From positions 1-46,787 of the forward strand of contig NZ_WYCT01000013.1 of the NCBI RefSeq assembly GCF_011008945.1: a stretch of 46,787 nucleotides of DNA, given 5' to 3'. This DNA is from Streptomyces harenosi (GTDB taxonomy: Bacteria; Actinomycetota; Actinomycetes; Streptomycetales; Streptomycetaceae). The notes beneath the pieces are model-generated. The model had not been told where the DNA came from. It made no database searches and worked only from the letters and a program-made list of their open reading frames with translations. Positions within the stretch are counted from its first letter, which is position 1, and each line of letters begins with the position of its first letter. This document shows, piece after piece, positions 7,918 through 15,366 of this stretch. Position numbers and translations under genes: made by a program.

Positions 7918-9384
7918 ATGGGCGAAAAGGATATCGACAACTTCCAGTATGTCGAGGCGAACCAGTGCTTCGTGGGCGAGCACACCACACAGTTCGGCCT
8001 GAACTACGACATGGACCAGATGAAGGACATGGTCCGAGACGCGGATCCGGGCACCGTGAAGAGGGTTGCGCAGGGGTGGGCAGCGCTCAGCAAGGACCTC
8101 GTCGGAAGCGGGGGAATCAAGGAGACCTTCGACGCCGCCGTCGAGCACGTTCTGGCCCACTGGGAAGGCAAGAGTGCGGACCTGTTCAGGGAACGCGCGC
8201 GTATTGTCGGCCAGAAGATCACTGACAGCGCCAAGTACGCCCACTACGCGTCGCAGTCCCTCGAAGGCGCTGCCGAGACTCTCGGAAAGATCAAGCCCAT
8301 CGTCATGGCGATGGAGAAGCCGAGCAGACTTTCGAGCGTGGGTGACTTCATCGGCGATCTCGGTGACCGGGACGCTTCCGGCGCGGACAATGCCCTCAAG
8401 GGCGGGGCCAACTCGTCGGAGGCCTTGGCCAAGCACGAGGGCAGCTTGTCGGCGGGGCGCGAAGCCCAGCTCAAGATGGCCGAGCAGATGGAGATCCTGG
8501 GGGCCGCCTATAACAGGCGGGCCATGGAGATGGGGTCGTGGAAGCCGGGGGGCGGCATCAACAACGGCGAAGACTACCCAGGCGACCCCGGTGGTATCCC
8601 ACCCGCCGCTGTAGTAGTCCCCACGGGTAGCGCGCCTCGCAGCCCGCAGGGCGTAACGGGCGGTACCGCTCGCGGAAGCCAGGCCGGCCCGATCAGCCCC
8701 TCGAAGCCCGTCGCCCCGCCAGCAGGCATTACGGGTGGTGCGCACAAGCCGGTCACGCCGCAGGCTCCCCAAGTGGGGACCGCGATCGACGGCGTCTCCG
8801 GCGGCCGTACCGGGGGACCGTCGGTTGGTGGTCCCGGTACGGCCGGCGGTGGAACCACTGGCGGCGGTGTGCCCGGTGGCAGCGGCGGAGGAATCGTGGG
8901 TGCTGTGCCGGGCGCGGCGGGAGCCGGTGCTGTTCGAGGTGGAATCGGTGGTCGTGCCGGCGCGGGCGGCACGGTTGGCCGCGGGGCCACCGGCGCGGGC
9001 GCGGGTGCGGGCGGTATGGCTGGGCGTGGCGCTGCTGGCGCTGGCGCCGGTGCGGCCGGAGGCGCTGCCAAGGGCGGCGCGGCGCGCGCCGGTGGCCTGG
9101 CACGCCAGTCCGGTGGCGTCGTCGGCGGCACTCCGAGGCCCGGGGCTGGGGCCGGCGCCGGTGCGGGCAGGGGCACCGCCGGTGGTTCCGGCCTCCACCG
9201 CAGCCGTGGAGCCGCGGGAGGTGCCGGCGCCGTTCGTAAGGGCGGCATGGTGGGCGCGCCCGGAGCACGGAACGGTCGTCCGCAGGACGAAGAGCGTCGT
9301 GAAGGCGAGCGGCCCGACTACCTCGTCGAGGACGAGGAAACGTGGATGCCGCAGACCAACGCGGCCCCCCGAGTAATCGAGTAG
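7918..9384 (+). CDS. PPE/EspB-like WXG protein with Gly-Ala-rich C-terminus
   Basis: 488 residues. The N-terminal ~200 residues are helical with a HWEGKSADLF turn (W82), as in the helical domains of PPE and EspB proteins. Residues ~210-440 are a low-complexity stretch of Gly, Ala, Pro, Val and Arg with runs of GAGAGAGG and GGTTGGG type. The extreme C-terminus becomes acidic (DYLVEDEETWMP), a motif I recall from other Streptomyces WXG proteins. The start is ATG at 7918 with GAGGGGG upstream. It probably pairs with the 104-residue protein just upstream and is exported. The Gly-Ala region could be a cell-wall-spanning or self-associating segment, and would be a mycosin cleavage candidate given the neighbours. 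No toxin domain is visible. Confidence 0.78.
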   Translation: MGEKDIDNFQYVEANQCFVGEHTTQFGLNYDMDQMKDMVRDADPGTVKRVAQGWAALSKDLVGSGGIKETFDAAVEHVLAHWEGKSADLFRERARIVGQKITDSAKYAHYASQSLEGAAETLGKIKPIVMAMEKPSRLSSVGDFIGDLGDRDASGADNALKGGANSSEALAKHEGSLSAGREAQLKMAEQMEILGAAYNRRAMEMGSWKPGGGINNGEDYPGDPGGIPPAAVVVPTGSAPRSPQGVTGGTARGSQAGPISPSKPVAPPAGITGGAHKPVTPQAPQVGTAIDGVSGGRTGGPSVGGPGTAGGGTTGGGVPGGSGGGIVGAVPGAAGAGAVRGGIGGRAGAGGTVGRGATGAGAGAGGMAGRGAAGAGAGAAGGAAKGGAARAGGLARQSGGVVGGTPRPGAGAGAGAGRGTAGGSGLHRSRGAAGGAGAVRKGGMVGAPGARNGRPQDEERREGERPDYLVEDEETWMPQTNAAPRVIE

Positions 9385-9423
9385 TCACCAGCGCTCGGTG
9401 GTCACCGGCAACGTGGCAGGATG

Positions 9424-9453
9424 CGTGGGCGTGGCCTTCAGGTCACGCCCACG
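9424..9453 (+). terminator. 13-bp-stem hairpin before second mycosin gene
   Basis: CGTGGGCGTGGCC (9424-9436) pairs with GGTCACGCCCACG (9441-9453) around TTCA, with one G-U pair. It lies 40 bases after the PPE-like stop and 26 bases before the next start. A closely similar hairpin recurs at 10857-10878, so it may be part of a duplicated unit. Confidence 0.7.
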
Positions 9454-9479
9454 TTCGGTAACGGGAGAGGGAAGACGGA

Positions 9480-10814
9480 ATGGCCTTCACGCGAACGATG
9501 CGTGTACTGAGCGCCACGGCACTGACTGGCGCGTTGATCCTGACGGCGGCTTCCGCTGCCTCTGCCGACCAGACAAGACGTGACCAGTGGGCGCTGGAAG
9601 CACTGCAGGCCGAGTCCGTATGGAATATCTCACGAGGAAAGGGGGTTACAGTAGCCGTCATTGATAGCGGCGTAAATGCCGAGCATATTGATCTGAAGAA
9701 TAATGTGCTCAAAGGTAAAGATTTCGTTGATGGTGACGACGATGCTTCGCCGGTTGATGACCCTCATGGTACGGAGATGGCTTCGGTCATCGCTGGCCAC
9801 GGGCACGGAATGGGGGCAGCGGACGGTGTCATGGGGCTGGCTCCGGAAGCTAAAATCCTCCCGATTCGCGCGAACATCGAAGGCAGTTCCGGTTTTGCGG
9901 ACGAGATTCGTTATGCGGTGGACCATGGGGCTTCCGTAATCAACATCTCCATGTACATCGGTGATTCCAGATTTGAAATTGGTGGACCTCCTGAAGATCT
10001 CGAGGCGATTTCCTATGCGTTGAAGCATGACGTGTTGATCGTGGCTGGGACGGGGAATGACGGGGCCCGTAAAATTGGTTTCCCCGCCAAGGCTCCAGGT
10101 GTGCTCGCGGTGGGAGGGGTCAACGAGAGTGGGACTGTCTGGGAAAAATCCAACTACGGTCCTGAAGTCCTGCTGACAGCACCTGCGACCCGTATCGTTG
10201 GAGCGGGATGGCCTGGCAACAAACTCCGCATCGCGGACGGGACTTCGGACTCTACTGCGTTCGTTTCTGCGGCTGCAGCCCTGCTGCGGTCCAAGTACCC
10301 TGACCTCACAGCCGGACAGATTGCCAACCGACTGGTCAAGACGGCTGCGCTCCCCGACTCTGCGAGTGGCCTGCCCCTTCCTGATGAAAAGTACGGTTAC
10401 GGCAGCATCCGACCGCTGGCTGCCCTGACAGAGGACATCCCCGCCGGCTCCACATACGGCCCGCTCAAGGTTCCGGGATCTGAAGGCTCCTCGGCTGCTC
10501 CGAGTACCGGAAAGTCCGATGCCGATTACGCCGCGGAGAACAAAGAGGCAGACCAGAAGCAATTGATCTTCTTTGTGGTTCTTGGTCTCATCGCTTTGGT
10601 TGTGCTCGGGCTCATCGTGTTCCTGATCGTCAAGCTGTCCCGGCGCAACAAGAACAAGACAGGTGGGTCTGGCGGCCCGGTTGGCTACGCGCAATATGGC
10701 CAGCATCCCGTTTCCCCGCAGAGAAATCCCTACCAGCAGTCTGTTCCGCCACAGCAGAACCCGTATCAGCAGCAGTCCCCGCCGCCTCATGGCCAGTGGC
10801 CGCCGCAGCAGTAG
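9480..10814 (+). CDS. Second mycosin-like S8 protease
   Basis: 444 residues with a signal peptide (…ILTAASAASA), an S8 domain with D62 (VAVIDSG), H96 (DPHGTEMAS), oxyanion Asn in GTGNDG, and S256 (GTSDSTAF). One transmembrane helix follows near residues 361-385, then a basic stop-transfer (KLSRRNKNK) and a ~55-residue Pro/Gln/Tyr-rich cytoplasmic tail ending QWPPQQ. The triad is intact, but the Ser motif lacks the usual Pro of GTSxAxP, which may alter substrate choice. The gene is visibly AT-richer and uses more A/T-ending codons than its neighbours, suggesting later acquisition. It probably acts at the outer membrane face on locus substrates such as the Gly-Ala-rich protein upstream. The cytoplasmic Pro/Gln tail is absent from the first MycP. 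Confidence 0.88.
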   Translation: MAFTRTMRVLSATALTGALILTAASAASADQTRRDQWALEALQAESVWNISRGKGVTVAVIDSGVNAEHIDLKNNVLKGKDFVDGDDDASPVDDPHGTEMASVIAGHGHGMGAADGVMGLAPEAKILPIRANIEGSSGFADEIRYAVDHGASVINISMYIGDSRFEIGGPPEDLEAISYALKHDVLIVAGTGNDGARKIGFPAKAPGVLAVGGVNESGTVWEKSNYGPEVLLTAPATRIVGAGWPGNKLRIADGTSDSTAFVSAAAALLRSKYPDLTAGQIANRLVKTAALPDSASGLPLPDEKYGYGSIRPLAALTEDIPAGSTYGPLKVPGSEGSSAAPSTGKSDADYAAENKEADQKQLIFFVVLGLIALVVLGLIVFLIVKLSRRNKNKTGGSGGPVGYAQYGQHPVSPQRNPYQQSVPPQQNPYQQQSPPPHGQWPPQQ

Positions 10815-10856
10815 TCGCGTCAATATGCTGCAGACGGGAAGCAGGCGCAGGTGGAG

Positions 10857-10878
10857 GGCGTGGCTTCCGAGCCACGCC
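10857..10878 (+). terminator. 9-bp-stem hairpin after second mycosin gene
   Basis: GGCGTGGCT-TCCG-AGCCACGCC is a perfect 9-bp stem followed by GACGTTT, 42 bases after the stop. It resembles the 9424-9453 hairpin and its flanks, consistent with the duplicated subtilase unit described for the remnant that follows. Confidence 0.7.
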
Positions 10879-10915
10879 GACGTTTGCTAGTGAGTGTGTG
10901 AGGCGGAGCCTGTCC

Positions 10916-11044
10916 CAGCAGTACGCCTGGCAAGAGGTCTCCCCGCGTCAGTATCTCTACCAGCAGTCCGCTTGACACCAACGGAACGCGTTTCGGCGGC
11001 AATCCCCCCTACCTCTACCTCGCAACCAGTGGCCGCCGCAGTAG
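10916..11044 (+). pseudogene. Decayed C-terminal tail of a mycosin-like gene
   Basis: Read in one frame, this segment aligns with only small indels to the cytoplasmic tail of the second mycosin. It encodes QQYAWQEVSPRQYLYQQSA, then an in-frame TGA at 10973-10975, then a run ending RRQSPLPLPRNQWPPQ and TAG at 11042-11044. The intact genes end NPYQQ…QWPPQQ at the same spacing. No catalytic domain precedes it; the preceding 100 bases hold only the 10857-10878 hairpin, which itself resembles the hairpin before the second mycosin gene. I read this as a tandem copy that has lost its body. The rest of the 10815-11252 gap holds no gene I can support. Confidence 0.75.
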
Positions 11045-11252
11045 CTGCCGGCGTAGAAAGCGCTGGGCGTGATCACTGAGCACATGACCTCCGCTCGGCG
11101 CAGCGGTCAGGAGGCTGGCGAGAGGCACGCTCCAAGTAGAGGCCAATTATGCATTGTGTATAACTGCCTTGCTTGGTGCGTTCTACAGGGTTGAGCTTGT
11201 GGCTCGCCGCGGCAGGCCTGGTACATTTCAAAAGCGCGAAAAGGGTACATCA

Positions 11253-12119
11253 GTGCAATCCAGTCAGTCGCCACAACAAGGACGCATTGATTCGGTGTCG
11301 TACAAAGATTTTGCTCACAGAGTGCCGTCTGGTCCGTCGGGGATGTCAGGGAAGAGCTTTGACTCGGAGACTCCCGCAAAGCCGAAACGGCGTCGGGCCC
11401 GCAGAATCTTAGGGGTCACGCTTATCGTAATTGGCGTATTGCCGCTCCTCGGTGCGGCCTTCGCCGTTTACCGCAACTTCACGAATGCCAGGCAGCAGGA
11501 TTCCAACGATGCCTTCATTTCCAAAGCGTGGCACAATCTGAAGAGCGACCAGATTTTCCCTGATCGCCTCACCCGTGTAACTGCCTACGGCCGTAGTGAA
11601 ATGTGGGCGCGTCAGGGGATCGCCAAGGGGACCGCATGTGAGGAGGCGTTCCCTGATGGGTTTGTGAACGATGTGATGGCAGACCGCTGCAAGGTGGTAC
11701 TACGGGCGACGTACACCGACCTTGGCGGCAAGATGGCGGCAACCTTCGGTCTCGTGGTGGCCGGATCGCCCGACCAGTCCCGGGAAATCGTCTCTCAGAT
11801 CAACCAGGACCAAAGCGAGAAGATCGATACGGTCCACATGCCCACGGTCCGGCCGTTCCCTGTCCCGGGTACGGTGGCTGCCGAGTGGAGTGACGGGATG
11901 GGTATTGGCGGCGCCTCCAGCAAGGTATTCATGGTGCCGGAAAGTCCGTATGCGGTGACCGTTACGGTCGGGCCTATCGACCCTTCCCGTTCGGTCGGCC
12001 GGTTGCCTGAACCGTGGGACCTGATGGCCCATCGGGAGAAGCGACCCTACCTGGGCGTCGCTCAACATCTCGTCTCCATCTATGCCGGAGAGGTACAGAG
12101 GACGGTGCAGGGACAGTGA
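11253..12119 (+). CDS. One-pass membrane protein coupled to third mycosin (TTA codon)
   Basis: 288 residues from GTG 11253 (AAAAGG upstream); other in-frame upstream starts give implausible leaders. The polar Ser/Gln-rich N-terminal ~45 residues and a KPKRRRARR basic patch precede one transmembrane helix near residues 52-72. A ~215-residue external domain with two Cys (in GTACEEAF and ADRCKVV) follows. I do not recognise the family. The gene carries an in-frame TTA Leu codon at 11409-11411, the only one I found in the window, so translation should depend on bldA tRNA and be developmentally timed. It overlaps the third mycosin by GTGA (12116-12119), implying translational coupling. It could be a partner, activator or inhibitor of that protease. 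Confidence 0.75.
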   Translation: MQSSQSPQQGRIDSVSYKDFAHRVPSGPSGMSGKSFDSETPAKPKRRRARRILGVTLIVIGVLPLLGAAFAVYRNFTNARQQDSNDAFISKAWHNLKSDQIFPDRLTRVTAYGRSEMWARQGIAKGTACEEAFPDGFVNDVMADRCKVVLRATYTDLGGKMAATFGLVVAGSPDQSREIVSQINQDQSEKIDTVHMPTVRPFPVPGTVAAEWSDGMGIGGASSKVFMVPESPYAVTVTVGPIDPSRSVGRLPEPWDLMAHREKRPYLGVAQHLVSIYAGEVQRTVQGQ

Positions 12120-13447
12120 TCAAGCGACTCACTGTGGGCGCTTTGATGGTGGCAGCCCTGACGATGGCCAGCGCTTCGACGGCATCCGCAACCACCTCGA
12201 AGGGGTGGGAGCTGCCTGCCATGTCAGTCCCGGCTGCGCACACCATCAGTGAGGGCAAAGGCGCCACCGTGGCGATCATCGACACCGGTATCCGCACTGA
12301 CCACCCTGCGCTGAAGGGACGTGCCAAGGAAGGGCCGGATTTCCTTCAGGAGGACGACCAGTCCGAGTCCTGGTACGGCGAGCACGGTACCTCGATGGCG
12401 TCCAGCATCCTTGACGTTGCGCCCCAGGCCAGGGTTCTTGGCCTGCGGGTGATCCGCGACCCGGACGACCCCGACTACCAGAACTCCCGTGAGGCTCTGC
12501 ACCAGGGCAGCAGCCGGGATGGAGACCGACCCTTCGCGCAGGCGATCACCTACGCGGTTGACCACGGTGCCGACGTCATCTCGATGTCTCTCGGCTCCGA
12601 CAGTGCCTGGGACGCATACCAGGAGGATGAGGCGGAAGCCATCGAGTACGCCCTGTCCAAAGGTGTTGTGCTTCTTGCCGGCGCCGGAAACGAGGGCGAC
12701 GTCGAGCAAGGAGAAGAGAACATCGTCGCCTATCCGGCTGCCTACCCGGGTGTCATCTCCGTGGCGGCCTCGGTGCCGGATGGGGCGCGCGCCACCTTTT
12801 CGTCCGTCCACTCCTACGTCGACATCGCTGCCCCAGGTGTCCTCATTCACTCAGCGGACGCTGCTTCCGGCGGACGTAAACCTGTACAGGGAACATCGTC
12901 GGCCTGTGCGTTGGCCGCGGGCGTGAGCGCGCTGATCGTCTCCAAGTACCCCGAACTCCCGCCGCGCCAGGTGGCGCAAGTGCTCAAGGAGACGGCCTCG
13001 CACGCCTCCCGCGGTTACAGCGTGGAGACCGGTTACGGTGTGATCAACGCTCATGCCGCACTCCGAGCGGCAGGCGATCTAAGGCCGGAGAAACCGGCGG
13101 CGATCGGCAAGGCAGGGGCCGGTGTGCACTTCGGTCCAGGAGACGACGGCACGCCGCAGATGGTCTCCTACGGGTTGGACCCCCTGTACTTCGCCATTGC
13201 GGCCGGCGGAGCGTTCGTCGGTCTCCTCGCAGTCTCCGGCGGTTTCTGGCTCGTCAGGAGTGGCCGCCGACTGCAAGGAGAGGGATTCGGCGGCACAGCA
13301 CCTGGTGGTCCTGCTGCTTATCCGCAATACGCTCAGCAGCCCATGTCTGCGCAACACAATCCATACGGGCAGCCCATCCAGCCACAGCAGAACCCGTATC
13401 GCCAGCAGCCCACGCCGCCTCACAGTCAGTGGCCGCCGCAGCAGTAG
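12116..13447 (+). CDS. Third mycosin-like S8 protease
   Basis: 443 residues from GTG 12116, overlapping the previous stop. The signal peptide ends near ASASTASA. The triad is intact: D56 (VAIIDTG), H90 (GEHGTSMAS), S261 (QGTSSACA), with oxyanion Asn in GAGNEG. One transmembrane helix near residues 361-383 is followed by a Pro/Gln/Tyr-rich cytoplasmic tail. The tail shares near-identical DNA stretches with the second mycosin (19 bases at 13382-13400 versus 10749-10767, and the final ~21 bases). The Ser motif again lacks the canonical Pro. Conservation of tail DNA beyond what the protein requires points to duplication or gene conversion between the two genes. It is convergent with the NTPase gene at 13561. 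Confidence 0.88.
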   Translation: MIKRLTVGALMVAALTMASASTASATTSKGWELPAMSVPAAHTISEGKGATVAIIDTGIRTDHPALKGRAKEGPDFLQEDDQSESWYGEHGTSMASSILDVAPQARVLGLRVIRDPDDPDYQNSREALHQGSSRDGDRPFAQAITYAVDHGADVISMSLGSDSAWDAYQEDEAEAIEYALSKGVVLLAGAGNEGDVEQGEENIVAYPAAYPGVISVAASVPDGARATFSSVHSYVDIAAPGVLIHSADAASGGRKPVQGTSSACALAAGVSALIVSKYPELPPRQVAQVLKETASHASRGYSVETGYGVINAHAALRAAGDLRPEKPAAIGKAGAGVHFGPGDDGTPQMVSYGLDPLYFAIAAGGAFVGLLAVSGGFWLVRSGRRLQGEGFGGTAPGGPAAYPQYAQQPMSAQHNPYGQPIQPQQNPYRQQPTPPHSQWPPQQ

Positions 13448-13560
13448 AGAGGACTGCCGCACAGGCAGCTGGTCACCGCATGGGTGCAGATAGGGGGACC
13501 GGGCCATCGAGGCGAGTCGCGCGTGCCGTGCCCGGGAACTCACGGGAGCTTCAACTGGGC

Positions 13561-15330
13561 TCACGCCTCCCAGAGGGTGTCCAGTCGCAGCCGTACGGCG
13601 TACAGGCCGTCGGGGCCGCCGAGGACGAGCACGCCGAGCGATGTGAGGGCGAGGGCGTGGCAGGCGTGCAGCAGGGGCAGGGCGCGCATCCGGCCCGAGG
13701 GCACGTGCCAGAGATGGAGCTCGGCGTCGCTCCAGGCGACGGCGAGCACCGGGCCGGCGGGGGTGCCGGCCGCGGCGAGCGCGGTGGCGAGGTACGGGCG
13801 CTGTTCCACGGGCACGGGCATCGGCTCGGCGGATGTCGCCCACAGACGTACCGAGCCGTCCAGTGCGGCACTGAAGACGAGGGCCGGTCCGTCGGGGGCG
13901 ACGCGCAGGCAGGTGGCGGCCCGGACCGGCTGCTCGTGCACCCGGCAGGAGTGCGGGGCGTCCTGGCCGCCGCCCAGGGACCACAGGTGGAGGGAGCCTC
14001 CGCGGTCCCCGACGACCGCGTACGGGCTCCCCGGGTCGCCACCGAGCGCGGTGACCTCGCAATCCACCGCGGTGAGCGCGGCAGCGCCGTGGTGTTCGGC
14101 GATGTGCCCGAGCACGGCCTCGGCCGCCGCGTCGTCCTCGGGCCAGACCGGCAGCAGCGTGCCGGTCTGGTCGAGCAGCAGCAGGGAGCGGGCGTCGCGT
14201 GCGGCGACCGAGCCGGGCCGTACGGCGGGGGGAGAGCCGATCGCTCCGGCCGGGGCGCCGGTGTCCAGGTCGTACGTCCGCAGCCGCCCGGTGGCGTCGG
14301 CTGCCACCAGCCGGCGCTCCTCGCCCGGCACAAGAGCCAGCGCTGCCACGGGCAGGTCCGGCCGGGCCCACACCGCGTTCCACCAGTGCCGCTGGGCGAG
14401 GGGACGCAGGAACTCGGCCAGGACCGGATCGGTACCCACGGCCGCCGCATGGAGCAGGGCGGCCCGCCCGGCGCCGTCCGTGTGGTGGGCCGTCAGCTCG
14501 GGCGCCGCTCGGCGCCACACCTGGCGGAGGCTGCCGGGTGCGGGGACGCGTTCGTCGGCGAGCAGCGCGGTGAGCGCGGTGGCCGAACCGTGCACCAGGA
14601 AACCGGGGTCGGCCAGCAGACCCCGTACGGCGGCCTCCGGGCCGTGGGCCCGCAGTGCCGCGTCGAGGATGTGCCGGCGGACGGGGCCCGGAGCCCGGGA
14701 CCAGTCCGGCCGGCCCTCGGGGGTCCGCGGGACCGCCGCGAGAAGTTCCTCGAAGCCCGCGTCTCCGGGGGAGCGGTGGCCGGGGGGCGCCGCGGCGTGG
14801 CCGCCGAGGTCGATGGTCTCCGCACCGTCCGCGGGCAGCAGCCCGGCGTCGGCGGTCTCCACGGCGGCGCGTAGCCGGGGGAGCGACAGCAGGGGCTCCA
14901 GCAGGTCGGCGACGAGGGTCGCGGGGTCGGCCGCCGGCAGATCCGCGGGGCCTGCTCCGGCCCGGTGCGCGTCGGGTACGAGCAGCAGCAGCGGCCGCTG
15001 GTCCCGGTTCAGCCGGTCCAGCAGCCGCGCCGGGGAGAGGGGACCGTAGCCGAGCTGGCGCCCCAGCTCCCAGGCGAAGGTCTGCGCCGTGAGCCCCTCG
15101 GCCGGGACGGTGGCGTGGACGGTCGTGCGCGGATGACCGGCCGCCCCGGCCAGGAACCAGGCGAGCAGGTGGCTCTTGCCGCTGCCCTCCGGCCCCCGGA
15201 CCAGGCAGAGCCGGGGCCGGGCCCCGCCGTCGTCGGCGGCCCAGTCGAGCAACTGCTGCCCGAAGGCCCGCTTGCCCTCGTCGAGCGGCGGCCAGGAGGC
15301 GATGTCCGGCGCGGCGGCACCGACGGTCAT
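13561..15330 (-). CDS. P-loop NTPase with WD40-like C-terminal region
   Basis: 589 residues. Walker A GPEGSGKS lies at residues 46-53, preceded by a beta strand (RLCLVR); a hydrophobic strand plus Asp (LLLLVPDAH, ~115) may be a modified Walker B. The middle is helical, as in STAND-type signalling NTPases. Residues ~300-589 contain repeated VAALALVPG, SVAARDARSLLLLD, GSLHLWSLGG, GSVRLWATS and ELHLWHVPSG blades, typical of WD40-type propellers. It is the last gene of the minus toxin/SUKH cluster, 36 bases after the SUKH-deaminase gene, with GGGGGAG before ATG 15330. No secretion signal is seen, so it is probably a cytoplasmic sensor or accessory. A link to toxin immunity is inferred from the operon only. 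Confidence 0.72.
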   Translation of the reverse strand: MTVGAAAPDIASWPPLDEGKRAFGQQLLDWAADDGGARPRLCLVRGPEGSGKSHLLAWFLAGAAGHPRTTVHATVPAEGLTAQTFAWELGRQLGYGPLSPARLLDRLNRDQRPLLLLVPDAHRAGAGPADLPAADPATLVADLLEPLLSLPRLRAAVETADAGLLPADGAETIDLGGHAAAPPGHRSPGDAGFEELLAAVPRTPEGRPDWSRAPGPVRRHILDAALRAHGPEAAVRGLLADPGFLVHGSATALTALLADERVPAPGSLRQVWRRAAPELTAHHTDGAGRAALLHAAAVGTDPVLAEFLRPLAQRHWWNAVWARPDLPVAALALVPGEERRLVAADATGRLRTYDLDTGAPAGAIGSPPAVRPGSVAARDARSLLLLDQTGTLLPVWPEDDAAAEAVLGHIAEHHGAAALTAVDCEVTALGGDPGSPYAVVGDRGGSLHLWSLGGGQDAPHSCRVHEQPVRAATCLRVAPDGPALVFSAALDGSVRLWATSAEPMPVPVEQRPYLATALAAAGTPAGPVLAVAWSDAELHLWHVPSGRMRALPLLHACHALALTSLGVLVLGGPDGLYAVRLRLDTLWEA

Positions 15331-15366
15331 GGCGTGCTGCTCCCCCTGTTCGTGTCTCCCGGTGTC

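Noticed and set aside
8800..9240. Repeat-rich stretch considered as a CRISPR or tandem array
   Set aside because: The repetition is short, imperfect and codon-phased (GGx/GCx), as expected for a Gly-Ala-rich protein; there are no regular repeat-spacer units.
8574..9248. Antisense Pro/Ala-rich frame over the Gly-Ala region
   Set aside because: It mirrors the Gly-Ala repeats of the plus gene. There is no ribosome-binding site and codon bias fits the plus frame.
11154..11252. N-terminal extension of the TTA gene starting at ATG 11154
   Set aside because: There is no ribosome-binding site, and it adds 33 residues with no signal or helix. GTG 11253 has AAAAGG at a suitable distance.
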